A DNA stretch of 64,000 bases, from assembly GCA_944989445.1 (NCBI GenBank), contig CALYLW010000128.1, positions 62,001-126,000 of the forward strand. The letters are read 5' to 3'. The stretch comes from Ampullaceana balthica (Eukaryota > Mollusca > Gastropoda > Lymnaeidae). The translations under genes and the position numbers were made by a program. Of the stretch, positions 1 through 13,200 are shown in pieces. The notes beneath the pieces are model-generated. The model made no database searches, was not told the origin of the DNA, and was given only the letters and a program-made list of their open reading frames with translations. The first letter of the stretch is position 1, and each line of letters begins with the position of its first letter.

Positions 1-3000
1 AGAAATTAGACGTGGGAGAACATAGAGAAATTAGACGTGGGAGAACATAGAGAAATTAGACCTGGGAGAACATAGAGAAATTAGACCTGGGAGAACATAG
101 AGAAATTAGACCTGGGAGAACATAGAGAAATTAGACCTGGGAGAACATAGAGAAATTAGACCTGGGAGAACATAGAGAAATTGGACTTGGGAGAACATAG
201 AGAAATTGGACTTGGGAGAACATATAAAAATTGGACTTGGGAGAACATAGAGAAATTAGACGTGGGAGAACATATAGAAATTGGACTTGGGAGAACATAG
301 AGAAATTGGACTTGGGAGAACATATAGAAATTGGACTTGGGAGAACATAGAGAAATTAGACCTGGGAGAACATAGAGAAATTGGACTTGGGAGCACATAG
401 AGAAATTGGACTTGGGAGAACATATAGAAATTGGACTTGGGAGAACATAGAGAAATTAGATCTGGGAGAACATAGAGAAATTAGACGTGGGAGAAAATAG
501 AGAAATTAGACCTGGGAGAACATAGAGAAATTGGACTTGGGAGAACATAGAGAAATTGGACTTGGGAGAACATATAGAATTTGGACTTGGGAGAACATAG
601 AGAAATTAGACTTGGGAGAACATAGAGAAATTAGACGTGGGAGAACATAGAGAAATTAGACGTGGGAGAACATAGAGAAATTGGACTTGGGAGAACATAT
701 AGAAATTGGACTTGGGAGAACATATAGAAATTAGACTTGGGAGAACATAGAGAAATTAGACGTGGGAGAACATAGAGAAATTAGACGTGGGAGAACATAG
801 AGAAATTTGACCTGGGAGAACATAGAGAAATTAGACGTGGGAGAACATAGAGAAATTGGACTTGGGAGAACATAGAGAAATTGGACTTGGGAGAACATAG
901 AGAAATTGGACTTGGGAGAACATAGAGAAATTGGACTTGGGAGAACATATAGAAATTGGACTTGGGAGAACATAGAGAAATTAGACGTGGGAGAACATAG
1001 AGAAATTAGACGTGGGAGAACATACAGAAATTGGACTTGGGAGAACATAGAGAAATTAGACCTGGGAGAACATAGAGAAATTAGACGTGGGAGAACATAG
1101 AGAAATTAGACCTGGAAGAACATAGAGAAATTGGACTTGGGAGAACATAGAGAAATTAGACGTGGGAGAACATAGAGAAATTAGACGTAGGAGAACATAG
1201 AGAAATTAGACCTGGGAGAACATAGAGAAATTGGACTTGGGAGAACATAGAGAAATTAGACTTGGGAGAACATAGAGAAATTAGACGTGGGAGAACATAG
1301 AGAAATTAGACGTGGGAGAACATAGAGAAATTAGACGTGGGAGAACATAGAGAAATTAGACGTGGGAGAACATAGAGAAATTAGACTTGGGAGAACATAT
1401 AGAAATTAGACTTGGGAGAACATAGAGAAATTGGACTTGGGAGAACATAGAGAAATTAGACGTGGGAGAACATATAGAAATTAGACTTGGGAGAACATAT
1501 AGAAATTAGACGTGGGAGAACATAGAGAAATTGGACTTGGGAGAACATATAGAAATTGGACTTGGGAGAACATATAGAAATTGGACTTGGGAGAACATAG
1601 AGAAATTAGACGTGGGAGAACATAGAGAAATTAGACGTGGGAGAACATAGAGAAATTAGACTTGGGAGAACATATAGAAATTGGACTTGGGAGAACATAG
1701 AGAAATTAGACGTGGGAGAACATAGAGAAATTAGACTTGGGAGAACATAGAGAAATTGGACTTGGGAGAACATATAGAAATTGGACTTGGGAGAACATAG
1801 AGAAATTAGACGTGGGAGAACATAGAGAAATTAGACGTGGGAGAACATAGAGAAATTGGACTTGGGAGAACATAGAGAAATTGGACTTGGGAGAACATAT
1901 AGAAATTGGACTTGGGAGAACATAGAGAAATTAGACGTGGGAGAACATAGAGAAATTAGACGTGGGAGAACATAGAGAAATTAGACGTGGGAGAACATAG
2001 AGAAATTAGACGTGGGAGAACATAGAGAAATTAGACGTGGGAGAACATATAGAAATTAGACTTGGGAGAACATAGAGAAATTAGACGTGGGAGAACATAG
2101 AGAAATTAGACGTGGGAAAACATAGAGAAATTGGACTTGGGAGAACATAGAGAAATTAGACGTGGGAGAACATAGAGAAATTGGACGTGGGAGAACATAG
2201 AGAAATTGGACTTGGGAGAACATAGAGAAATTAGACGTGGGAGAACATAGAGAAATTAGACGTGGGAGAACATAGAGAAATTAGACGTCGGAGAACATAG
2301 AGAAATTAGACTTGGGAGAACATAGAGAAATTGGACTTGGGAGAACATAGAGAAATTAGACTTGGGAGAACATAGAGAAATTAGACGTGGGAGAACATAG
2401 AGAAATTGGACTTGGGAGAACATAGAGAAATGTGACGTGGGAGAACATAGAGAAATTAAAGGTGGGAGAACATAGAGAAATTAGACGTGGGAGAACATAG
2501 AGAAATTAGACGTGGGAGAACAGAGAAATTAGACGTGGGAGAACATAGAGAAATTAGACCTGGGAGAACATAGAGAAATTAGACGTGGGAGAACATATAG
2601 ATATTGGACTTGGGAGAACATAGAGAAATTGGACTTGGGAGAACATAGAGAAATTGGACTTGGGAGAACATAGAGAAATTGGACTTGGGAGAACATAGAG
2701 AAATTAGACGTGGGAGAACATAGAGAAATTAGACGTGGGAGAACATAGAGAAATTAGACTTGGGAGAACATAGAGAAATTAGACTTGGGAGAACATAGAG
2801 AAATTAGACGTGGGAGAACATAGAGAAATTGGACTTGGGAGAACATAGAGAAATTAGACGTGGGAGAACATAGAGAAATTGGACTTGGGAGAACATAGAG
2901 AAATTGGACTTGGGAGAACATAGAGAAATTAGACATGGGAGAACATAGAGAAATTAGACGTGGGAGAACATAGAGAAATTAGACTTGGGAGAACATAGAG

Positions 3001-4085
3001 AAATTGGACTTGGGAGAACATAGAGAAATTAGACGTGGGAGAACATAGAGAAATTAGACTTGGGAGAACACAGAGAAATTAGATGTGGGAGAACATATAG
3101 AAATTGGACTTGGGAGAACATAGAGAAATTGGACTTGGGAGAACATAGAGAAATTAGACGTGGGAGAACATAGAGAAATTGGACTTGGGAGAACATAGAG
3201 AAATTAGACGTGGGAGAACATAGAGAAATTAGACGTGGGAGAACATATAGAAATTAGACTTGGGAGAACATAGAGAAATTAGACGTGGGAGAACATAGAG
3301 AAATTAGACGTGGGAGAACATAGAGAAATTAGACCTGGGAGAACATAGAGAAATTAGACGTGGGAGAACATAGAGAAATTAGACCTGGGAGAACATAGAG
3401 AAATTGGACTTGGGAGAACATAGAGAAATTAGACGTGGGAGAACATAGAGAAATTAGACGTGGGAGAACATAGAGAAATTAGACGTGGGAGAACATAGAG
3501 AAATTAGACGTGGGAGAACATAGAGAAACTAGACGTGGGAGAACATAGAGAAATTAGACCTGGGAGAACATAGAGAAATTGGACTTGGGAGAACATAGAG
3601 AAATTAGACGTGGGAGAACATAGAGAAATTAGACGTCGGAGAACATAGAGAAATTAGACTTGGGAGAACATAGAGAAATTGGACTTGGGAGAACATAGAG
3701 AAATTAGACTTGGGAGAACATAGAGAAATTAGACGTGGGAGAACATATAGAAATTGGACTTGGGAGAACATAGAGAAATTGGACTTGGGAGAACATAGAG
3801 AAATTGGACTTGGGAGAACATAGAGAAATTAGACGTGGGAGAACATAGAGAAATTAGACCTGGGAGAACATAGAGAAATTAGACGTGGGAGAACATAGAG
3901 AAATTAGACGTGGGAGAACATAGAGAAATTAGACCTGGGAGAACATAGAGAAATTAGACCTGGGAGAACATAGAGAAATTAGACCTGGGAGAACATAGAG
4001 AAATTGGACTTGGGAGAACATAGAGAAATTAGACCTGGGAGAACATAGAGAAATTAGACGTGGGAGAACATAGAGAAATTAAAAG
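1..4085. repeat. 25-bp minisatellite, about 163 copies, open at left edge
   Basis: Tandem array of a purine-rich 25-bp unit, AGAAATTAGACGTGGGAGAA plus CATAG. Phase is kept almost throughout; a 2-bp deletion near 2521 is the main slip. Units differ at a few fixed positions: A or G at unit position 8, G, T or C at position 12, and G or T at position 25. G at position 8 is nearly always paired with T at position 12; one exception is near 2183. The array ends at about 4085, 133 bp beyond the stop codon of the sugar transporter. The reading frames in it are open only because the unit lacks stops; no coding function is claimed. Confidence 0.97.
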
Positions 4086-4217
4086 TGTGATGTAAAGGAG
4101 AGAATCCAAGAGAGAAATAAAAAAATATGTTTTAACTTAGAAATCCACGACACAATATTTGAAAACCTACAATAAACAGTGAACAACATTTTAAGACAAA
4201 CAATCTACTTTATCATT

Positions 4218-7200
4218 CTAAAACTTTTTATTCTCTTCCTTTGTTACGTCATCTGTGGTGTTCGTCTCTTTGATTATGATTTCATGGTTGTAGCTCGTGC
4301 TTAGTGCCAACGGGTTATCAAACGATTCCTGTGGGGCCCAGGACTTGGCGATCTCCGCAAAGGTTTTATTCTTAGTCTCCGGGACGTAGAAGTACACAAA
4401 TATTGCCATCAGTATGTCGATGCCACAGAATACAAAGAAGGTGTAGGAATCAAGTTTGGACTGAATTGAGGGGAGGAAAAAAGCAAGAAATATATTTTAA
4501 GTTACGTACTAATGAACTTGATTTTTTTTTAAATCCTATGTGGCAGTCTGAAACTTGAAATATACACATATTAACATACCACAAAAATATACACATATTC
4601 ACATACCACAAAAATATACACATATTAACATACCAGAAAAATATACACATATTCACGTACCACAAAAATATACACATATTCACATACCACAAAAACTAAC
4701 TAAATATTTTATTTGTTTGCCTCAAGTCTAAACTCCTTATTTATACACAAACACAATACCTATCATCTCCTCTGAAATGTACTTTCATCTCATCAATGTT
4801 AAATTGTTCTTACCAGCAGAAGTGGGAAAATGTAGCAGTGACAGAAGAAGCCCAGCATGGCACACAAGATGGCGACACTGAAGCCAGTCCCTCGTGCACT
4901 GTGCGGGAAGAGCTCACTCAGCATGACCCAGAACACACAGACTGGAGACAGACATGGAATGGTCAGTCAAGCTTAACGATGCGTGCATTGAAAAATACTA
5001 TTATATTATTGAAATAAATCTAATTGAATACATAGATTGATCAGTACAATTTAAAGGTTTATAAAACATCTCTTAAAATCGTGGGTTACGAGGATGCCTG
5101 TCATTTACAGATGAAAGAGGAGAAGAAAAAAATTTACATAGCCTGGGAACACATCTGAGGTACAGGCTATATATTTGTTTATGTTTAATAGTGTTAAAAT
5201 TACTATAATCCAGTTAAGTAAGCATAGTGCGAAACGCCTACATTGCAAGGTAATGTATAGGCCTATGTGTTGTTATACATCGGTGTTATAAGTACTACAT
5301 GCAGTAACAAACTTAATTAACATGTTTTCCAAAATTCCGAAATAATTATGTGTTGACCTTGCTTAATTTTTAAAATAATTTTAAATTAAGTGCTTATGAG
5401 TGTTGATTGAATATGTTTTCTTTGTTGTAAATTGTGTGCAAATGTTGTTAATTGTGTGCAAACGTTGTTGTAAATTGTGTGCAAATGTTGTTGTAAATTG
5501 TGTGCAAATGTTGTTGTAAATTGTGTGCAAATGTTTATGTAAATTGTGTGCAAATGTTGTTGTAAATTGTGTGCAAATGTTGTTGTAAATTGTGTGCAAA
5601 TGTTGTTGTAAATTGTGTGCAAATGATGTTGTAAATTGTGTGCAAATGTTGTAAATTGTGTGCAAATGTTGTTGTTAATTATGTGCAAATGTTGTTGTAA
5701 ATTATGTGCAAATGTGGTTGTAAATTGTGTGCAAATGTGGTTGTAAATTGTGTGCAAATGTTTATGTAAATTGTGTGCAAATGTTGTAAATTGTGTGCAA
5801 ATGTTGTTGTAAATTGTGTGCAAATGTTTATGTAAATTGTGTGCAAATGTTGTTGTAAATTGTGTGCAAATGTTGTTGTAAATTGTGTGCAAATGTTGTT
5901 GTAAATCGTGTGCAAATGTTGTTGTAAATTGTGTGCAAATGTTTGATTTATTCAGAAATTAACGTGATGGCTATTGCATTTTAAACTTTGACTCGTTTGA
6001 TTTTGCAGAAATGGAACAACGTTCCTAAAATAAGAAAATACAAAATACACAAACAAATTGTGCAATGAAAACAATAAATTTGAGCTTTATTTTTAGACTG
6101 ACACGATAGTAAAATAAGAAGAGGTTAAAAGACACAGTGTACATGTTGACTACATGATTGTAAGACTACACCTGCCGGAATAAACCAACGATTCTACCGG
6201 CACTATGTCGAGCCCACCTGGCAAGTGCATCGTAGGCCATAGGTGTGCTGTACTGTAATTTGCTTTTTAAAAAACTTGGCAAAGGTGGGGTGGGGGTGGG
6301 GGGTTCGAATGCGCCTCAATCTTCAGAGATATTCAAGGGCCCAAATTTGCTGGCGGCGCTCCTGTACCTGCTGTCCCAAGATCTGAAACCATGTTAGTTG
6401 TTTGACCATAACGGTCAAGGTGATTCTGAGACAGGGCAGTTCCTAAACAACACTGCCCTTCCAGACACTTGCACACTTGGTGGCAGTGATGCGGTACATG
6501 CTTACCATGGGAATTATTGCCTGGGAGATAAAGTTCTTACAACATAAAATGAGCAGTTGACTTACTCGGCCCCAGGGAGTAGAAGGCAATGATCATAAGA
6601 GAGACAACAATGTTGACATACTTGAGTGCTTCCACCTCGTCCTGTTCGTCAAAACAAAAGAATGATTTAGAATACAGAAAGCGTTACTTGTTTGCTGTAA
6701 AACATACATTTATTTCACTGGGTATGTGGTACCCTGGACACAACGGAGCAGGTCTCCGTCTGTCTGCTTTAAAAGATTTCTCTCTACATAACCTGATTGC
6801 AGTCTCATCTAAACTCTATGTTATCGGCTGTTTAAAGAGTTTGTGTCAAGTTTCCACCCAACAGACCGACTACTGCGAACACCATAAGTGATATAAGTAA
6901 TAACTTGGGGTGACTTACTTGAAACACCATTGTTAGTGCCACCACGCCAGAGCACACGGCCATTCCGACGACTCCGAACTGAAATAAAGTCTTGCGGCCA
7001 AATCTGGACAACAGGCCCACAGCAATCAGATTAAAGACAAAGAAAGTAGTTCCGGTGCCGGAAGTAGCATATCTAGCATTTCTTTCACTCAGACCAGTCG
7101 ATTTGAACAGTTGGGTTGAGAAAAATAGGATCTGGTGAAAGTTGAATGAAGAACAATAAGGGGCCGTCCATAAAGTACGTCACTCTCCAGAGGGGGGAGG

Positions 7201-10200
7201 GGTGTAAGAAAGTGTGACAGGGGGAGGGGGGTGTCCGGCCATGTGTGACGTCACTGTGTTTTATATTAGATTTTAATTATTTTGTTAATAAAAAACACAA
7301 TTTTTGTTCGAAAGTGGGACGTACTTTATGGGGGGGGGGAAGAGATTTGTGACAGGGGGGAGGGGGGAGTTAAAAAATGGTCAAAAATAGCGTGACGCAC
7401 TTTATGGATGGCCCCTAACATTTTGTTTGTTTTTACAATAATGTGGGAAAGAAGAGGGTGGGGAATGAATCTACACAAATAATTTAGCATCAATCGGAAA
7501 CATCATTAAAAATGTTTATAATCAAATTGAATGTCAATAAACCAAGTAATATTTGTCTATGAAGACATTTTTTAAATTATTTTTTTTACAACAAAGTGTT
7601 AACTTATTTCTTGTCACCACTTAGAATATTAAGAATATTAGAATATATAACTTAATATTAGAATATATAACTTAATAATAGAATACATAGCTTAATATTA
7701 GAATACATAAGGGGCCGTCCATAAATGACGTCACGCACCTAGGGGGGAGGGGGGTCACACTTTTGTGACGTTGCGTGACGAGGGGGAGGGAGAGGGGTTG
7801 AAGAAATGTGACGTCACATCAAAAGGGTAACTTTAAATAAAACTTCCACTGAAATATTTGGTCGCTTACAATTTATTTAATGACTTTTTTTTTCTTTAAA
7901 AAAAAATCAGTGCTTCTCAATGTGCCGGTCGGTAGGCCATCAGACGCTGGTTGGAGTATGCTATCAAGACACGAAAATTACATCTAATTATAATCCTTAA
8001 GTTTGAGAATCCACAAGATAACATATGAAATTGTTACACTGCGTCGTTTGATGTTGACATCAAAGCATTTGTGATCTAACCGCAGCTCAGTTTGGTTCTT
8101 TCATGCCCGTTACCCACAAAATATACAAGTTTATGTATGCGGTACCCCCCCCCCAGACTCTAGGTCCTGCTCACATGACTCCGGGATTTGAGGGAGCGTC
8201 TTTAGCACACACCCCCCCCCGAAAATGCTACTGGTGAGTTTTACAAGCATGACAAGTGTCTAAAAATGATTTGAATAGGATTATGTGTAGATATTTTAAG
8301 TTAAAACGACACGGAATATCCTTTTTCTTTAAAAGGGGAGGGGGGAGGGAATCTATTTGATAGAATTAAAAACGTTTTAAGTTTGATATAATTGTTCGAT
8401 TGGTTTTTGGTCAAACGCCCCTGGCCATTCTAGTCTTCTAGATCAGTGCTTCTCAAAGTGGTGGTCCACGGACCGGTGCCAGTCCGTGGGCCATCCGCTG
8501 CCGGTCCGCAGATGTTCTCAAAAAAAGGACAGAAAAAATTGTCAGTGCAGGGAAAATAGTGTACCGGTCACTGGTACAATGGAAAAAATTCCTGCTGGTC
8601 CGCAATACTAAAAGTTTGAGAAGCACTGTTCTAGATATAATGGTAAATGAGCCCATTTAAAATTAGTCAAGTATTCATTAACTTTATTGAATGCATTAAA
8701 TTCTTGACATCGCAATTCGAGAGGAGAACAAAACAACTTTTCTTCTTAGCTCAGTTTTTAAGGCATTAATTTTAAATATCACAGAAATGATACGCGATAA
8801 AGACAAGTCATGTGGATTAAGATTATTGTCACTCGTGTCAATATAAATGAAAGTAGGGTAGATTTAGGTGTCTTCATATAGTGAGTGCGTAGGTAAGAAA
8901 TCTACATAGTTGTCAATTTTTTAAAAATGCATTTTCTGGAAGGAACCGGTTTAATAATGGGCATATGTTCCAAGCGTACACGTACACATGACGTATTTTA
9001 ATATATCTAGCGGATTGTAGTGGATGTTATATGTCCCAAATGAGTCTGCATTACCCCCAAGAATTCCCTTTTTGACCCCAGTCCATGTTATTTACCTCTG
9101 TTCGCCGACCTCTGTCTTACGGGATGCCCGTCAGTCAATTGAGGGATTTTTGAAAAATACATTTTAAAAATGTTATTTTTAAATAATTTTTTTTCTAAAC
9201 AAAGACGTTAACCGTGAGGATTAATATTCAATGTTTAATTTGTATGCATTAAAATAAAATATAAGCTAAGCATGTTAACACAGTTCGTTTTCTGAAGGCC
9301 GGTTAAACGTTTTTTTTAAATGCTTCACGTGGGTTACAATATTACAATTTAGAACTTCACTAAATAAAAAATAAATACTTGAATGACAATAAAAGTGATT
9401 TGAAACATACTTATTTTCAAATAGAAAATAAAGTTTTTTTGTTTTTTTTTGTTGGTTTTTCTTGTGTTTTTGTGTTATTGTTTTTTTTTGTTTTTTTTTG
9501 GGGGGGGGGTCAAAGATTTGTGACGTATTTTTAGACGGGGGGTCTAAGTTTTTGTGACGACGCGTGACGAGGGGGGGGGGTAAAAAATCGACAAAAATCG
9601 CGTGACTTCATTTATGGACGGCCCCCTAACTTAATATTAGAATATATAACTTAGTATTAGAATACATAACTTACAGCTAAATCTCAACTAACAAAAGATC
9701 AATTCAACAGAAATCATTCACAGTGTGCAGTGTGCCGTGTGCAGTGTGCAGTCATTTTATTATTATTACACGCTTTTATTTAAGTCACAATGTTTGTATG
9801 TTGTATCCATCCACCCTTCCTTCCATCCTTCCTTCAAAACTTGAAACGTAAAATTATACCACTTCTGATTGTCCTAGAGATCTAAAAATTTTACCACAGA
9901 TAGATCTTGGATGACAATGCATCGTATCAAAATTTCAGATCGATCGAATGTACCGTATTGAAATTATTGCACTTTTAGTTTTTGTCTATATAAAATAGTA
10001 TCACTTGCGTCAATGAACCATGCCTCAATTCGCCCTAGAGGGATACAATTATTATTATAACTTTAAAAAGTACTATCAACATCAAGTCTTGCTGGCCGAA
10101 ATATAAGCGTTATCGATTGCCGACATGGGGGTACGAGGTTCAATTTTCAGTTAGGGGAAAATGTTTTTTTTTGTATTATACATATTTAGTGCAATTTCTA

Positions 10201-13200
10201 TATGTAAATAAAAGCGTGTCCTTTTTAAAAAAAGATTTTTTTTTACATTTAACTTATATTGTATACAAACGTTTGACAAGCAAGAGACGTTACTCACCCC
10301 ATTCTGTCCACACCAGTTCTGCTGTAGTCCCATCACAACAGCAATTATCAATGGACGCCTCAGGATTTTACTTTTAAATAGTTGAATGACGGATACCTGT
10401 AAACAAATTTTAAAGAAAGTGAATGAGAAGCTATCGATTACATCTAGTAAATAGACAATTGAATTATATTCCATCGATTACATGTAAAGACTAGACAATT
10501 GAATTTTAATCTATCGGTTACATCTAGAAATTACGCAATTGAATTATTGCCTATCTATTTCATATAGTCACATAAATAACATACAAGCTTCATACATACT
10601 TCATGGCACTAAGTTTTAAAAAAAATCAATTCCCTTTCTATTTAAAAAAAAATTTAAAATAAATTTATAAACAAAATTGACCGCGTTTCATAAATCAATG
10701 CACAATACGATTGAAGGTTGAAGGTTGAAGGTTGAAGGTTGAAGGTTGAAGGTATCTATAGACTCTTGTATCTCAATTAAATGATATCTAAATGGACATA
10801 ATTGGTTCAACTGAGGGGAAGATAACTTATTCGCCCGTGATGATGAGCTGGTTCAACGCAACCACGTGGTCCCAGTAACATGACGTCATTTGTATGTTTG
10901 GATCTCTAATCCAAGATTTACTGCCAGGTCATCAAATGAAACAAGTCATGGGGTCAAAGTTGATCATCCAAGTCTAAGTAAGCTGTGTATTCGGTTCTTC
11001 TTAAAGTCTAAGTATTCGGTTCTTCTCAGTCTAAGTTAGCTGTCCATGGCTGACTCAACCAATTCCAAGTAAGATTTTACGTATCTCCTTTTACGTAAGT
11101 TGTACAATTTGCTCATCCCAGACAAATATTTTCATTGCTCACCTCTGCACCAGTAGCCGAATCTTTCAATTCAGAGTGTAGGAGAGCGATATCTTTGCTA
11201 ACATCTTTCTTGTTTCGTATGATCTGTAAAGCTAATAATATAAAAAGTTATCGACTTTAACTGTTATACTAGAATAATATTTAATTAAAATATAAAATTA
11301 AAAAATTAAACCAATTTAAAAAAAAATTAATGGCATATTCCGTGGAACTCACATATTTCAAGTTGATTTGAGTTCAGTTAGTTGACTTGAGTTCAGTTAG
11401 TCTTCTACTTTGACTTCCAAAGTACCATATACGCCATGCAGGCAGGGCCGGTCTTAGAAATTGCGGGGCCCTAGCGGCTTAGTATGCGAGACGGATTGCG
11501 CGGGGCTCAGTTTGGGTAGGAATAATGAATTAATAAGGATAATAAGTGAAAATTAAGATAGGCGGGGCCTATGAATGCGCAGGGCCCACTGAATAGGTTG
11601 CAGTGGCCTATAAAGACCGGCCCTGAATGCAGGCACATTTAAAATCCATATTTGCTGACGTTGTTAGTTTTCAAGTTTGAACAAAATCCAATGTCTGGCC
11701 CATACAAAGCACCATTAATGAAAATATTTTTATCCTATAATTTATCTCTTATCTGTCGCCTAACGATGCACGCACAGCTTGGCTTTGTTTTACCACATTC
11801 ATATACCAACTAATATCTGCTGAATTCTCTGGAAAGTGTGAAATCGTTTTCTCGTGAGGAATAAATGAACTTTGTGATTAACAAAAGTTATTAAATAGTT
11901 AACGATTAGATTTAAAAAATGATTATTAATCTCTAAATAATTTATTCTTAATTAGATCAATAAAGGAAATATTGTTCGCTTAACAATTGACTTCATTCGA
12001 TCTCATGTGACATTCTATTTGGAAGGTCGAGCTATCAAGCTCTAATGACCAGGCTTACAATTCCTGCGGTATGCCTCAAAATCAGGGTATTCCACACAGG
12101 TCCGTATCCAAAGTGATAGAACAATTTAGTTTTCTTTAGTTCGATTACCTTTAGTCGCTCCAGCGATATCATTTTTCTTCATTAACAAATATCTTGGGCT
12201 CTCCGGGCAGAATGGGAAGATGATCAGCTGTAGGCCGAAGAAAATAACGGGAAATCCTGCGACATGGGAGAAACGTATCAAAATATTATGCTACAAACTA
12301 TTCGTCAATGTGTGGGTGTTCTTTTGTGTGTGTGTGTGGGTGGGGGGGAGGGGGGCGATGTGAACTATCGACGTATATTAACGTTCGTATGATAGAGTGT
12401 ATGCGTATTTTATGTCACGTATGTTTTGTGTCTCCAGCCAAAAAATAAAGACGCTCTGACAACTTTCCATATTTGACGGCTCTAAAATGAATACTTTTAC
12501 TCGCATGAACCTTCTGTAAATACTGTGTGGCTACTTACCCAAAAGAAGGTGCCAGTATTCGTCGTTGCCTAGCAACTCCATGTAACCCATCACTTGGGCG
12601 ATAACGAATGAAAAGCTTTGAAACAACTGGTTTATGAGGGCCACACTTCCTCGCATGGAGGGCAGCGACATCTCTACAGCGTAGGCTGGTGCGATCGTGT
12701 ATCCCCATCCTATAGGAAACAATGGCACACAAGGACGAACATTAAGATTTGAAGCGTTCTACGCGGTCTTAACTAATCTAAGTACGGAAATCAAATAGTC
12801 TAGAACAACAATTACTTTCAAGTACCTACCTAGTGTAACTCCAGTAATGACTCTGCCCACCAACAAGATCTCATAAGACTTGGTAACTCTACAAAGAGCC
12901 ATCAGCACAACTCCGATTATTCCAGAAAACGACGTCAAGAGAATCGCACGTTTTCTTAACGACAAACAAGTTGTTGCGATTATATGGAATTAGATCAAAC
13001 ATTTAAATAATACATTTAACGTATAACCCACCCATTGCTTATGTTGTGTTTTCACGTATTGAAAACAAATCTGATGCGTTGTTGATTGAAGCATGGGAAT
13101 GAAAGTTATTTGTGTTTGGATATTTTTATATAGATCCATTGAGAGACCCTTTTGGGTTTTAGAGGGATCAAATGCATTATTGGGATCATTTTATCTGACA

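Larger units (their letters stand above)
7711..9625. mobile_element. GGGGCCGTCC MITE (about 430 bp type) interrupted by a 1.4-kb insert
   Basis: The left end is GGGGCCGTCCATAAATGACG; the right end is its inverted repeat, followed by CTAA, against TAA on the left. The left part (7711-7885) and right part (about 9315-9625) line up with the uninterrupted copy at 35719-36144, which shares TTACAATTTATTTAATGAC and GTGATTTGAAACAT. The middle is therefore a later insertion. Confidence 0.8.

Noticed and set aside
156..2936. Open frames of 60-105 codons across the 25-bp array on both strands
   Set aside because: Unit lacks stops; three units make 75 nt and so 25-residue periods arise automatically. 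No start, splice or codon signal supports coding.
5381..5915. Frames with repeated HTIYNNICTQFTT
   Set aside because: Translation of the 23-bp minisatellite inside a transporter intron.
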